Below are positions 29,756-42,026 of a stretch of DNA of 64,000 nt, one piece after another; the stretch's first letter is position 1, and every line of letters begins with the position of its first letter. The position numbers and the translations under genes are program-made. Under the pieces are notes generated by a model that ran no database searches, was not told the origin of the DNA, and worked only from the letters and a program-made list of their open reading frames with translations. The stretch is from Chrysophaeum taylorii. Taxonomy: Eukaryota; Sar; Pelagophyceae; Pelagomonadales; Pelagomonadaceae. Location: NCBI GenBank assembly GCA_029834535.1, contig JAQMWT010000330.1, positions 62,001 to 126,000 of the forward strand. Direction: 5' to 3'.

Positions 29756-31834
29756 ATGTCTAGTAGCAGTGGCCGAAGCTCGTTGTTCGGGCCAGCGAGT
29801 GCGAGGTCGGGCGTCTTTCCAGAGGTCGACTCCACGACCTTGCCGCCGCCGCAAGAGGATGCGACGACGACGACGACGAGTCCGCTCGAACTCGAACACG
29901 TGATCGGGTACACGGGGAGGTTTTTTGGAACGCTCGTCGGAACCGGAAAGGTGGGCTATGTCAAGGCAATGGGGTCGGTGGTGGTGATCGGAGACCTCAA
30001 CGACCCCCACGACCAGCATTTGCTGCGGGGACACGACGCGGAAATCTGCGCCCTCGCCGTGTCGGCGAACGGCAAGTTCGCCGCGTCGGGCCAGGTCGGG
30101 ACCAGGAAAGTTCCTGGATTCGCGGCCCCCGTCGTCCTCTGGGACCTCCCCTGCCGCGCGGCGCGATTCAAGCTCCGCGGGATCTCCCACCGCGTCAATT
30201 TGGTTGCCTTTTCCCCCGACGCGAGGTTCGTTTCGGGGTGCGGGGAGGACGACCTCGCGTTCGTCTGGGACGTCAATACCGGCGAAATCGTGTTTGCGAC
30301 GAGGTTTCCCAAGCCCCTCACCATGTTCTTGTGGGTCAAAGTCGACGTCGACGGGCCGCGCCGCTTCGCCTACCGCATCGCGACGGCCCAAAGCGGATCG
30401 GCCGGCGTCGACCACGCGCGACTCAAATTCGAACCGAGCCGCCAGCAGTGGGGTTTGATCGCGGCCCCCGTTGCGATGCCCTCCGCAGGCATGGGCCGCG
30501 AGTATCGGTGCGCCGTCGTTTCGAACGATCAGGTCCTTGCCGGCACGCGGGAGGGCGACCTCGTCGTCATCAAGTTAGTCTTAGATCAAGAGGGTAAAAA
30601 AGGCGGCACCTTCCGAGCCCGCCTACAAGTCTGCACGGGCGGCCTCCTGTCTCTCGCGCTCCGAGGGGAGAGCTGCTGCTACGCGGGCGGCGGCGACGGC
30701 CGCGTCCGAAGACTCGAAGTGAAAAATGCCGCGTGGACGGTCATCGAGGCGTCGCGACGACTCGACGGCGCCGTCGTTTCGCTCTCCTTCGTCGGCGACG
30801 AGATCCTCGCTGGAACCAACGCCGGCAAGACCTACCGCCTCCGCGCGGACCTCGCCCAAACCCACCAACTCTCGGCCGCCCACGTAGCCCCGCCAACCGA
30901 CCTCGCCTTCGCCCCCGACCGCAGCGACGTCGTGGCGACGTGCGCGAAAAACGGCGAAATTGTCGTCTGGGACCTCTCGGAATACGCGCCCCTCGCGACG
31001 TCGTCGCCCCGCGGCCGCAGCGCCGCCACGTGTCTCGCCTGGGTCCGCGAGGCGTCAGTTGTCGCCGGATTTGATGACGCCCACCTCCGGTGCTTTGGCG
31101 CCGACGATGGTTCTCTCGGGTGGTCGATCCCCGACGCGCACCGCGACGCGATCACTGCCGTCGCCTGCCACGTCGCCCCGGACCTCGCCTACCTCGTCTC
31201 GGCCGCGGCCGACGGCTCGGTGCGCGTCTGGAACCTCTCGACCCGCCTCCTCACGATGCAGTTCGTCGAGCACCAAAGAGCCGTTTCGGCGATTCTCGTC
31301 GACCTTGACAACCATCACCTATTCCACTCGGCAGGCCACGACGCGGCCGTCCTGACCTACAACATCTCCACCGAACGCCGCACGGTTGCCCACGTCGCCC
31401 CCCGCGGTACCGGGCCCTTCACCGCCCTGGCCCAGCGCCTCGACTCGGAAAAGGAGCTTCTCACCCCCGACGCCAACGGCACCCTCCTCTTCTGGGACTG
31501 CGACGTCCGCGACGGCCCCGTTTCCCGCTTCCCCGGAATGGACAAGACCACCCGCGTCCGCGCCCTCGCCATCTCCCCGCGAGGCGACTACCTCGCCCTC
31601 GCCAACGACGACGTCCTCTCCCTCTTCCGCTTCACCAAGGACGACGTCCAAGCGCCCCCCGACCCCGTAGCCCACGGCCTCGCCCACTCCGATCATATCA
31701 ACGCGGTAAAGTGGAGCTCGGACCAGCGCCAGCTGGTCTCCGTCGCCGATGATTCCTGCATCTGCGTATGGAACTTTTACGACGACCCCCCGCCGCCGCC
31801 GCCGCCGACGGATGCTGCGGCTGCGGCATCCTGA
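29756..31834 (+). CDS. CFAP52: CFAP52 (WDR16) homologue, ciliary WD40 protein
   Basis: A 692-aa WD-repeat protein collinear with cilia- and flagella-associated protein 52, a doublet-microtubule inner protein. Landmarks: VIGYTGRFFGTLVG near the start, LLRGHDAEICALAVSANGKF, ASGQVGTRKVPGFAAPVVLW, GCGEDDLAFVWDVNTGEI, DVVATCAKNGEIVVWDLSEY, AHRDAITAVACH, SAAADGSVRVWNLSTRLL and HINAVKWSSDQRQLVSVADD. Around ten or more WD units, forming two propellers, cover the whole length. It has a Ser/Thr-rich N-terminus and a Pro-run tail. No intron is needed. Its presence implies a motile axoneme at some life stage. Confidence 0.88.
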   Translation: MSSSSGRSSLFGPASARSGVFPEVDSTTLPPPQEDATTTTTSPLELEHVIGYTGRFFGTLVGTGKVGYVKAMGSVVVIGDLNDPHDQHLLRGHDAEICALAVSANGKFAASGQVGTRKVPGFAAPVVLWDLPCRAARFKLRGISHRVNLVAFSPDARFVSGCGEDDLAFVWDVNTGEIVFATRFPKPLTMFLWVKVDVDGPRRFAYRIATAQSGSAGVDHARLKFEPSRQQWGLIAAPVAMPSAGMGREYRCAVVSNDQVLAGTREGDLVVIKLVLDQEGKKGGTFRARLQVCTGGLLSLALRGESCCYAGGGDGRVRRLEVKNAAWTVIEASRRLDGAVVSLSFVGDEILAGTNAGKTYRLRADLAQTHQLSAAHVAPPTDLAFAPDRSDVVATCAKNGEIVVWDLSEYAPLATSSPRGRSAATCLAWVREASVVAGFDDAHLRCFGADDGSLGWSIPDAHRDAITAVACHVAPDLAYLVSAAADGSVRVWNLSTRLLTMQFVEHQRAVSAILVDLDNHHLFHSAGHDAAVLTYNISTERRTVAHVAPRGTGPFTALAQRLDSEKELLTPDANGTLLFWDCDVRDGPVSRFPGMDKTTRVRALAISPRGDYLALANDDVLSLFRFTKDDVQAPPDPVAHGLAHSDHINAVKWSSDQRQLVSVADDSCICVWNFYDDPPPPPPPTDAAAAAS

Positions 31835-31940
31835 GGCGCGTTTGTCGTCCGTATCGATGATGATGATGATGATCATGATCATCATCGAGGAGGGGGAGGA
31901 GGAGGAGGAGGAGGAGGAGGAGTTTATACACGTTGTCGTT

Positions 31941-33063
31941 TTAGGGCACGACACGCTCGCCATCACGCGCCACCTCCTCCTCGCGTTTTTGTGTTGGTGT
32001 TTCTGCACCCTGGTGTGAGGGCGACGACGTCGCTGAGTTCGGCTCGTGTGGACGAATCTGGTTTTGATGTTGTTGGTCCCGGAAATCGACCGAGCCCGAC
32101 TCGTACATGTCCGCGAATACGTCGAGGTCGTAACGGATCGCGTCGGTCGTGTAGAAACGGCACCCACAGCGCTCGGAGGTCATCGAATCCCACTTGGGTG
32201 TTGGAGGGTCGGTTGGAGACGAGTAGTCGAATCGTAAGCTCGGACAGCACCGCGACGTCCGCAAACGCCGACGCCGGGCGACGACCCGCGAGAGACGCAC
32301 AACAATAACGCCCCCAACGATAAGGTGTGGAGAATCTTATCCGTTGGGGCAAAAATAACGGACACAACCCCAAGGGCGAAACAATGGACGAAAAGCGAAC
32401 CCAGATAGCGCGTTCCGGGCGGGCGAGAGAGCGACGACGCGGATGATGATGCGGCGAAGCACGCGCAGCGCGAGGCCGCGACTCGAAGCACGCAACATAA
32501 CCTCGAGGAGAAACGCGTCGTGCCTGCAGAAGATGGCCAAGAACCAGACGCCGAAGAGGAGTGGCTAATTCACATCTCTCGACGACTTCACTCACCTCAG
32601 GCTTTCTTTCAACCAGCTCGCATCGCAAGCTCTTCTTTCTGTTCGGAGTTGAGCTCCACGAGCGCGAGTGCCGATGGTTCCCGGCCCCGTGTACGACCGC
32701 AGAATCCAAGACACAAAGTGCAACGAGAAACGGCAAAGAACTCAAAAGTTGTCGATCTCGGCACCGTCCATCGGATCGATTGGATCCTCGAGCATCGCGG
32801 TTACCTCCGTCGTCGTAACTTGTGCTACGTCGCCGGAGGGGCGAGCAAGTTCCTGGCCTTAGATTGCGCACCTCCTGACACCTCGAAGTGCGCATCGCCA
32901 GCTCGAGGCGGCCACCTTGACGTCCTCTAGTGTGGATGTTTGTCGCCATCACCACCGAGCTCACCTTCCACCTCTTCATCAACACTTCTGTCGTTGCGTT
33001 CGTGTGGACATTATTCAGCTTGTTCCATCGCCTAGAACATTCATTGAAAGCGCCCGAAGACAA
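31941..33063 (-). CDS. Possible multi-exon membrane protein gene or pseudogene
   Basis: Minus-strand sequence shows scattered segments of natural composition in different frames. These include MKRWK before a GTGAG donor (near 32968), a piece with GDVAQVTTTEVTAMLEDPID, and CELVERKPE ending at GTGAGTG. After a TTAG acceptor the last piece joins in frame to PLLFGVWFLAIFCRHDAFLL. A second hydrophobic run, YLGSLFVHCFALGVVSVIFA, and a C-terminal part with RFYTTDAIRYDLDVFADMYE follow, ending at 31941. I cannot assemble one consistent frame, so it is either a short-intron gene whose joins I have missed or a decayed one. No family is recognised. Confidence 0.25.
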
Positions 33064-33884
33064 AAATCAAATCGCATCTTCCTTATTTTCGGGCGTGGCA
33101 GATTCGGAGCGACAACTCCACAACTATCGATTCGTCTTGCGCGATGACCGAAAAAATGATTCGGCGAGTTGCACCATCGCTTTCCAAAACTTCCGGACTA
33201 AATCGACAGCATTTTACCCGGAGTGACGACGTCGCGCTGAAACGCCACGACACGAACGGGCGGCAATGATGCGCGCGATACCTTAGTTGTGAGCCGTATC
33301 GCGTGCGGTCGCGGTGCACCATCAATCGCGAGTCACACGGAATACGGCGCTTGGGCATCACTTGAAGCGGCAAAGAAAAAACAGCTCGCGTACGCAGACA
33401 CCGACGACGAGCACGTCGGAGATAAGGCCCATGTCTCCAAGGGTCTGCGCCCGTGGGACACCTAGGTCGGGGACGCGGACTTGGCTTCTGGACATTTACT
33501 GCGCATTCAATGCTCCGAAATCTGCTCGCGTCTGTGAAATTGCGTTGAGCGGCACATTGCAGATGATGATACTGCGAGCCAGTTATGCCACAGCCGGCCT
33601 GGGGGAGGCATTCGTACCATGTCATTACACGAGCAGCTGTGATGCCAATTTACTTGCTGACCCGCACACGCTGACGAGCTGGGGGACGAAACTCAGACGG
33701 GCGGGGAAACAGAAGGCCGACGATTGATGGGACGCAGACAAACCAAGAGACACGGACGAGCTCGATTAGGCGACGGAGAACCTGTCGTCGGCATATTATC
33801 GAAACGCAGACATGAGGCGGCATAGTTGCGGTCGCCAACTACCGTTGCATCGTAGGCTTTAATGTCTCAATACTTTCTCCCGGC

Positions 33885-34010
33885 TACATCGAGCTTATTA
33901 TCGTCCTTGGCGTTCTGGTGAAAGCGAAACGATTCCAGCGGGATATTTATAAGAGAGTCATCGAGCTCGCGCTCGATATTATGAGATACGAAAAGGTCAT
34001 CCGCATCCCA
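33885..34010 (+). pseudogene. Possible relic of a fourth receptor copy
   Basis: A short plus-strand frame reads GYIELIIVLGVLVKAKRFQR. The conserved receptor tail reads TYSERIVVFGVLVKLQRFLA at the corresponding place. Eleven of about twenty residues match, and GTTCTGGTGAAA is exactly shared in the DNA. It lies just upstream of receptor A. No other receptor parts were recognised nearby, so it may be coincidence. Confidence 0.25.
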
Positions 34011-34066
34011 TCATCCCACCCTAAGCAGTCGTCCGTTGAATGCATACCGAGGCGTGAGAATTCCTC

Positions 34067-34160
34067 CAGCACCCCCCCCCCCTCTTAGCAGTCGACCTCT
34101 AAAAACCCTTCAAGCACCCACAAGCCACCCCTCCCCTTAGCAGTCGACCCTTCAAAACCC
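34067..34160 (+). repeat. GC-rich motif M, two tandem units upstream of receptor A
   Basis: Two tandem units of about 50 bp, each with a C-rich run, TTAGCAGTCGAC and a following AAAACCCT-type string; the junction reads CCCTTCAAGCACCC. The same motif occurs near 42027-42071 (inverted), 47970-48000 and 50966-51015, each close to a receptor gene. Confidence 0.7.
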
Positions 34161-35065
34161 TCTAGAAACGACTGGCCTATCTATGGGCGCAAACTTCGAA
34201 AACTCAAGATGATTACTCACATATCGACCGCCCCAACTTACGGGCTTCACTATGAAGCGAGGAGCACCGCCGTCAAGAACGACGCCGGAGCGACGACCGA
34301 CGCCCGTTAAAGGAGGGCGGGAGCACCGACGCCGTTTTTAATTGCACGATGATTCGGCAGAAGGAGCCTCTGCTGCAGTCGAAGCACGTTTGACTTTCAT
34401 CGGTGGGGATAGATGTGCTGGAGGCACGAAAGAGCGTCGGCGGCGGATATTTCTGGCAGGCGGCAGGACCAGAGATCGACGACGCATATCTGATAAGAAC
34501 AGCAAGGAGAATAATGTTGCTGCCTTCGAGTTGCCGCCGCTCCGAACCCCGTGTTTCCTCGGCCCATCCGGCAACCCAGACGAGGCTTAATAGATACAAC
34601 CCACAAAGAGTAATGTTTTGGGTTTGAGAGGGCGGGAAAACAGCATGTACAGAAGCTGGTGGTGACCATGGAAGAAGCGAGCCGAGAGGTAGTAGTAGTC
34701 TGCAGGAAAACATGTGGTCGCTGCATTGGACTATCGCTGGCTGGCTGGCTGGCTGGCTTGCTAGTTGTGCCTGCAGGCGGGTAGGCAGGCAGGCGGCCTT
34801 TGTCGACGACGCCACTCTGCCCGGCGGGTAGAGAGAGCGACTATTGGCGGCGGGTGTGAATAATGGGGGAAAGTCGACGTACGGTGCCCCTTCCTGGAGA
34901 TTCGAGAAACCACACGACGCGGCCATGAAGAAGGGAGGAGAGGCGCGGCGGTGGACTTTGAGAGAGAAGACTACGGTTTCGCAGAATTTATGGATAAACA
35001 AACTTCCCCCCCCGGCCGAACTCAAATCGATAATTTTATTGCCACGACCGACCCCGCCAATCGTG

Positions 35066-38000
35066 ATGATGTGGTGGTTGCTTGCGACACCGATCGCCGC
35101 CTCGGTGTCTAGGGCCGAAGAAAGGTGGACGACGGTGAAGGTGGGGGTGATGACGGAGGGGGGGCTCACGGTCGGGGAGATGGCGAACCACGCCAAGCTC
35201 GCGATGAAGCACGCCAACAGCGATGGCGTGCTCGCGCCGTGGAACGTGAGTGTCGACATGAAATTCCATGAGACCAAGGGGTCGATTGGCGGGGCGCTGG
35301 CTTCCGCGAACGAGCTGTTGAAGGACCGGCTGGTCGTGGGGATCGTCGGGACCGAGAAATCGTTGACGACGGAGCCGGCGGCGCAGATAGCAACGTTGCG
35401 CGGGAAGCCGATATTGTCGCCGCTGTCGTCGGCGTCTTACTTGATAGACAAGGACGAGAACGGGGTTGAGATGCTGTTTCGGTCGATGATGTCCGACCGG
35501 CTTCGATTCAAGGTGTTCGCACACCTCGCGCAGCTCTACGAGTGGCGCCAGGTTGGGGCGATCGCGCCTCGGAACTACGACGGCTACGCGGCCGTCGACG
35601 CGCTGGAGAAGGAGCTCGAAAAGGTCAACGTGACGCTCGGCGCCCTCGGGATGTTCGAGCTGGACGAGAAAGGGTCTGCGACCGATATCGTGTCGGTGCT
35701 GCGGGGCGTCCGGGAGGTGGGCGTCCACGTGTTTGCGTTGCTGACCGAGGAACACACGTCTCAAGTCGTCCGCGGGCTCGCGGACGTCGGGCTCCTACGT
35801 GGCACGAACGCCTTCGTCGGCTTCGATATCGACGTCATCCCGAAGGAGATCCTCGTGATGTTGGAGGGGTGGTTGTTTGTGAGAGCTCGGAATACGGTGG
35901 TTGCCGACAATTTCATTGCGGAGCGGTTCGCGAGGTCGTACGCCGCCGACGCGTCGCTCTGGAACTGCTCGCGAGCAGCAGCTGCAGGTGATCGTGGTCG
36001 CGCGAGTCTCGCCGAGGATCCCACCGTCTGGGACTTTGGGGTGGCGCTGGCGTCGACCAGCTGTGCCGACGGCGACGGCGTGCCGCAGACTGAGTCGGGC
36101 TTCTACGACGCGGCGTGGGTGATGGTGCTCGCGCTGCGACGAGTGCTCGAAAGCGGGCGGGAAGCGACCGACGGACGCGCGCTGCGCGACGAGCTCCTCA
36201 AGACGGATTGGTACGGTGTTCGGTCGTATCACGCGTTCGATCCCGAGTCCCAAGATGCGCTGGGGGCGCTGGACGTCGTGAACGTTGTCGACGACAACGC
36301 GACGATCGCGACCGTCCTCGAGGTGGGAGACGACTTCTACCGCGACCCGGCGGCGTGCGCGTGCTTCTTGCGAAGGACCGCCAACGTCACGTGGCCCCCG
36401 GGAAACGTCCGCCCGGGTCCTCCCAAAGATGGCCGCCAGATCTCGGCGACGAAGAGCGGTTTCGTCAACGCGATAGAAGTCTACGACAAGCTCGGCAACG
36501 CGACGGCGACCGTCAAACTCTCGTCGCACTTCGAAGCCGTCCCCGACTACGGCACGTTGCTTTCGATGCAGCTCGTCGATCGCAGCGGAGTTGTCGAAGG
36601 CGCAGTCGCATGGAACGGCACCTACGAGGCGCCGGGCGGCGTCAACTCGACGCAAATTCCAATCGTGATTCCGGATTGGGGCACGTACGCGCTTCTCGCG
36701 ACAGACTTGTACGAGAACTCCGCCTTCCAAGAACTCCCGATCACGGCGTCCCAACCCGAGTGCGCGGCCGACGACGAGGGTTACGACGAGGCGACGGGCG
36801 AATGCGTCACCTGCACCGCGGGCCGCGAGAAGGTCGGCAACGTCTGCACTGATTGCCAGCCGGGCAGGTATCGCGCCGCCGGGTCGGCTTGGTCGTCGTG
36901 CCTAATCTGCGACTCGTCGCAGTATCAACCCGAATACGGCAGCCCATCGTGTACGTAAATCGTCGTTTATGGTTTCTTACGTTGCCATAGGCTATCGCTG
37001 CCCCCCGAACACCACAAGATACGATTACGACTTCCAGTTCGACATGGCTTCGAGGGGCTATTCGTCGACGAAAATCGAGGACTTACTCGGCGTCTCGATC
37101 GAACAGTGTCTCTGCAGAGGAGGATACTACGCGAAAACGGGGCCCTGGAAGCGAGATAAATATTCCGTTGACGCGAAGACCGCCGGGGCGGAATGGGGCG
37201 ACAACGGCACGAGCTGCAAGCCGTGCCCGACGGGGGCGAAGTGTCGCGGCAAGACGTACGCGCCCGTCAACAAAAACCAATACTGGGGCGACCCCCGAAA
37301 TCCTGTAGCTTTCGAGCCCTGCGATCAAGCACGCTGCGCTCGCAACTATCGATGCAAGGCGGGCTATCGCGGCCGCCTCTGCTCGCGACTCCGCACCTAC
37401 AAGTTCTTCACGATTGGCGGCATCACGCGACGCTGCTGGTTCGTCCACTCGTGGGGAATCAGCGTTCTCGTCTACATCGTCCTCTTCTGCGCAGTCCTCG
37501 CCCTTTGGGTTTGGGTCAACCTCTTCCTCGACTCCTCGGCGATCACCATCTTCGTGCAGCACATCCAGTCGCTCGCCATCATTTCGCAGTTTGGCGTCGA
37601 GTACCCTCGCCGCCCGATTGCCTACTTTGGTAGGCAAGTCATTTTTTGTCAAACAAGAAAAAATAAAGAACAAACGCAGGCATTCTGTTCAACTTCGCGC
37701 TATTCGATGCCGACATTGTGACGCCGTCGTGCGTCTTCAAATGGTCGCAGCTGTCGACATTCTACCTCTCCATCTTCATCGCACTCCTCGGACTCGTTTT
37801 CTACGTCGAACCCATCATCGAGCTGGTCCGCAATCTGATCCGAAACGACTCGCTACGCCACAGCTACTTTGGAGGTGTCCCGATCACGGCTTTGCCGTAC
37901 CGCCTCTTCGTCATGCTGCGGGTCGAGTTTTCCTACTATCGCGGCTCGGTCGGCCAGGAGACGGCGAGAGCGACGGCGAACGCGCTGTCGCTTCTCGACG

Positions 38001-40114
38001 CGATCTATCCAAACCTGTGTTTCAATTTCATGCGCATGCTGACGAGGGACAAAGACGAGGCTTCTCGCGTGTATTACACGCGAATGGACGCGACCCTGCG
38101 GTGGGGATCGCCGCGACACGTGCCGGCGGCTATCATTGCCGCGGTCGGATGCGCGCTCGTCGTTATCGGCCTGCCCGCCGGCGTCTTCTTTACTGTCCGC
38201 AACAACTACAAGTTGTACTGCGGCGTCCACGAACTGCCATCTCTGGAGAGGTGGGGCTGGGCCTACGCAAATTTCCGGAGCCCCTATCACGCGACGGCCA
38301 TCATGACCTACATCCAGACGATCGCGTTTTGCGCCGTCGCGACTTACTTCAGAAACAGTTCGCTCCAGACCGTCCTGGCGCTCGTCATCTCTGTGACAGC
38401 TTTTACCTATGTTGCCACCGTGCTTCCGTTTGAAAATTTTCGGTACAACGTCTTTACCATCTTCGCCGAGCTCACCGTCCTCCTCTTCGTCGGCACTTCG
38501 GTCCTCGTCGAGGAGCGCGGCCTCCGCGGCGCGTGGACGGCGATCACGGCAGTCGAGATCTTTGTCTTCCTTGTCGCGACCGTCCTCATCTATGTCATGG
38601 AACGCGCCGAGGTCCTCCAGCGCGCAAAAATCAAGTCTAGGATGGGGCGTATCATGAAGCTCACCAAGCATCGGTCCATAAATTGGAAAAGCACGTTCGG
38701 CTTGGTCGAGGTCGGGCGCGCGAGTAGTCCCTCGTCGTTCTTTGCCAAGGTGCTCGACAAACTCCCTCTTGGATCAGGGTCATCCTCGCCTCCATCCTCA
38801 CCTCTATCCTCTCCCCCATCTTCTTACCGCGGCGGCGGAAGCAACGGGAGTGTAATAACCGCCAGTGACGACGAGAACCGCAAGCTCCCGCGAGGAAAAC
38901 ACGAACGCGCCGTGATCGCCCGCGCGCTCGACGTCCTCTCGCGGGCGGTCGAACCGTGCTGCATGTTGGCGTGGTGCTACGATCCCTCGTGCGAGTCCAA
39001 CAACGAGAAAAAAGACCTCGTGCAGAGCGTGGCGCGGGCTTCCGAGAGTATCCTTCACGCTTCGTCGCCGCTCTCGCAGTACTCGGCCGACCACAAGGCG
39101 GCGTTTTGGCGGTCGCTTACGGAGAACTACCGCGGAATCGTGGGCTTCGCCGCCAACACGCTCACCTACAGCGAGCGCATCGTTGTCTTCGGAGTTCTGG
39201 TGAAATTGCAGCGGTTCCTCGCTAACATGACACTAGACGAGCTCGCCATGGACGACATTATCGTTCAAAGCCACCGGTCGTCGGTGCTCTACTGCCTCAT
39301 GTCGGCCCAAGCTGATGATGACTCGCTCGCCCAGTTTCTTCGCGACGCGCTCGACGCCAAGCAACGCGCCACGCCCCCAGTATGCATCGAGCGGACAGTC
39401 CTTCTTCCGGCGTCGATTCTTCGCTACGTCAAAACTAACTGCTCCGGCGAAGACGACGACCCGAGAGTTCGGCGCTTGAATTCGCTGGCGGCGTCGACGC
39501 GTGCGACGATTGATGAGAGCAACCAGTATCGCACAAATTTGATGCTCGTCCACGGCCGTGAGCGCCGGAGCACGGATCTCAGAGGCCTCGCGCAGCATCG
39601 ACACCGCAAGCTCGTCGAGTTTGACTTTCGGGAAGAGGCGGCCATATTTCACATCGAACAGTTCAACACTCGCGCAAGTTCGATGTCTGTGTCCGACGCT
39701 TACTCGCCCCCCACAGCCGGCGAGTCGGCCCATTGTGATGCCGCGGCAATAGATGAACCAGTTGTCGACGAGAGCGAGGAGACCACCGAGACGCGCTATC
39801 GAGCAGTCCTCGCGACAAAAAAACACGAAAATGTGAAAAGACGTGTAAACGGCACGACGCCGCGCGGCAGCTACGGCGGGGCGTTTCTCTCGAGGTTATT
39901 GAGGGCAAATGAAGAAGCCGGCGACGGGAGTCCCGGCGCGGCGCCTGGCGACAAAATTTCCTGCACTAGAGAGTGCGTCGACTTGTGGCGACCCAGGACA
40001 ACGGCACCGACTGCCACTTATTTTTACCCGCTGCACGAGGAGCAAGACAGGTGCCCACCGTTGCGGCTCTCCATTGACGACAACAACAACTCGGTTCTCT
40101 CACCCACGGAGTAA
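35066..40114 (+). CDS. Receptor A: ANF/periplasmic-binding ectodomain, Cys-rich module, 7TM, long tail
   Basis: Three exons (35066-36950, 36991-37629, 37680-40114) with 40- and 50-nt phase-1 introns give 1,652 aa. The start is chosen at ATG 35066, so that the protein begins with the signal peptide MMWWLLATPIAASVSRA; the open frame extends further upstream. Residues about 20-450 are a type I periplasmic-binding/ANF receptor fold (TTVKVGVMTEGG, NHAKLAMKHANSDG, VVGIVGTEKS, WVMVLALRRVLESG). A beta-rich domain and a Cys-rich ephrin-receptor/GCC-like module (CTDCQPGRYRAAGSAWSSC) follow. Next come about seven hydrophobic helices, from ISVLVYIVLFCAVLALWVWV to ITAVEIFVFLVATVLIYVM. A roughly 470-aa cytoplasmic tail contains LSQYSADHKAAFWRSLTENY. 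The layout is like class C GPCRs, but the helices resemble stramenopile ephrin_rec_like proteins. Ligand unknown. Confidence 0.85.
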
Positions 40115-41496
40115 GAAGAAAAGGCCCCCTCTCGGTGCGGCAAGTCGTCCTGAGCGTTGTCATGAATCACCATATTTATTGTGGCCATCGCGCAACAATG
40201 CTCCCTGGAATGTCAGGCGGCGCTTATGTTCGGGACCGGCGGACGTGCGTCCTGGGACCTTGGTATATTTCATAATAGGCCACCATTCTCGCGGGATCCA
40301 TACCGCCGAAATCATATTCGTGCTGCTCTCTCCCGCGATGATAATCATGGAGCTTGAAATGACGAAAGGGAAGAAGTAATAATGCCCCTGCGCCTGCAGC
40401 AACCATACCCCGCCCGGTGCTGACTGTGATAAGCGTAGTAGCCTCCGGTGTCCAGACCCATTGCACGCGCCGATGACGTCGGTTTTTGGGGAGCAGCAGG
40501 TTGGTAGTGCTAGGCAATGGATACTCCTCGGCGCCCTCAATGGTATATTTTTGTGATTTCTCTATGGCAACAGCCACGTCTCGCTGAGGATGTGGTGCCA
40601 ACGTTAGACTAGTGACCTTCATCACCATCCAGCCTCATTAAAGAATAATGAAGGGTTGCTGACGGGAGCGCAGATCGAAATGAGGGGAATGAGAGAGAGA
40701 CGAAGACAACATGGCAAGTGCGAAGCAGGAGAGCAAGCTGAGAGGCAGCAAATAAGCGGGGGCAGGAGGGAGGCAGGCGCCCGTCATGCCGACTGCGGAA
40801 CGAAGCACGGTGTGGCGAGAAGACGGTGGGAAAGTGATCGAGGAAAGGTGAGTGTTTGGGCAGGAGTGGTTCACATGAGGTCGTGTGGTTAGCACCCGCT
40901 GGGATATGAATGCGAAAGGAAACATAGAAAGGCACCACATAGATGGAAGGCGGGGAAAAAGACAGAAGAAATAGGAATTAAGGAGAGAGTGGCAATAGCA
41001 GAGCCAGGATCATCAAAGAAAAAAGGGGTAGGTTTGTGCAAAGAAAGCGGTGACAGCGCGATGCCCCACCGCCATTTGGTTCGCGCGAGGAGGCCCTAAG
41101 TTTCAAAAGGCGCAGTACATTTCCACAGCCCAAGCAACCGGGTGTCCAGTAGAAGACTTTCCAGACTCCGCGGGTCGCCAATGCCGAACTATCCTGGTAT
41201 TCTGGCGACCTCCATCAAGGTTTAATGAGTTGGGAAGAGTATAAAGCCGCGTGCGTACATGGGGCCTGTACTTTTATAACCTTGGTCGCGCGTTTGAAGC
41301 CGGAGCACTTCTCGAGGCTGCAAATTGACCAGCTGGCGCTTTGTCATTGCGTCGGCAATTTCTTCACCTCCGACGGTTAGCAAGACTCAGGCGGCTGGCT
41401 CATTGTCGCCCCTGTTCTCCGAGATTCTGTCGGCGACTTGTAGACGAGGGTGGCGCCTGCGAAAAGGCTCGACGCGCCCAGATCTAACCTTATTTT

Positions 41497-41618
41497 ATAT
41501 AATCGGCTTGCGTCAACGTCCTTCCACTCACCCCAGTTCTCCTTTCCCCTCGACGCTCTGACCCCCGCCGATCTAAGCTGCTTTAATCAGCGCACGCTCC
41601 GCCCTTTAACCTTTGAGT
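41497..41618 (+). repeat. Inverted repeat X, left copy
   Basis: About 120 bp matching the reverse complement of 48431-48551 at roughly 85% by eye. Shared exact blocks include CAGCGCACGCTCCGCCCTTT, CTCGACGCTCT and ATAATCGGCTT. The two copies flank receptor B. Confidence 0.8.
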
Positions 41619-41717
41619 TGAATTAAACCTTGTTTTATTCTGGGGAAGAAGATTTCCTGCGTGCAGTTGGAATTAAACCTTGTTTTATTCTGGGGAAGAA
41701 GATTTCCTGCGTGCAGT
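41618..41717. repeat. 50-bp tandem duplication
   Basis: Two near-identical head-to-tail 50-bp units (AATTAAACCTTGTTTTATTC... to ...GCGTGCAG), with AATTAAACCT at 41621 and 41671. Confidence 0.92.
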
Positions 41718-42026
41718 TGCAGCAGCGGTTGTATTTTTGATTTATTAACGGGGACGCTGGGTCCATTTTGCCGTCACCGCCTACCCCAATAGTTTGTTTT
41801 GTTTTCTTTTCTGTGTATACTTGGTTTCTATGAATACGAAGGTTCGGACAGGGAGGACGAAACTCCATATTAATTGGTTTTCGGTGATGACTGGACCTCG
41901 AAAAGGAAGGAAAAAAAAATCGACTGCCCCTTACCTTAATAAATAAAACACGATAATTTAAAGGGAGGAATTTTTGCCGAGACCCGAGTTTCGGCTTGCG
42001 TCAAGAAAAAAAATTCGAGCTCGGTC

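Larger units (their letters stand above)
31835..35065. other. Long gene-poor interval before receptor A
   Basis: About 3.2 kb. It contains GAT and GGA microsatellites (about 31857-31922), a possible minus-strand multi-exon gene at 31941-33063 (separate entry), a short receptor-like relic at 33885-34010, duplicated GC-rich motif units at 34067-34160 and a GGCT run at about 34738-34768. The long minus-strand frame at 34273-35277 overlaps the receptor A start antisense and has no support. Confidence 0.5.

Noticed and set aside
34273-35277. 334-aa minus-strand open frame overlapping the receptor A start
   Set aside because: No family, Ser/Pro-rich, and its N-terminal part is exact antisense of the receptor signal peptide and ligand domain.
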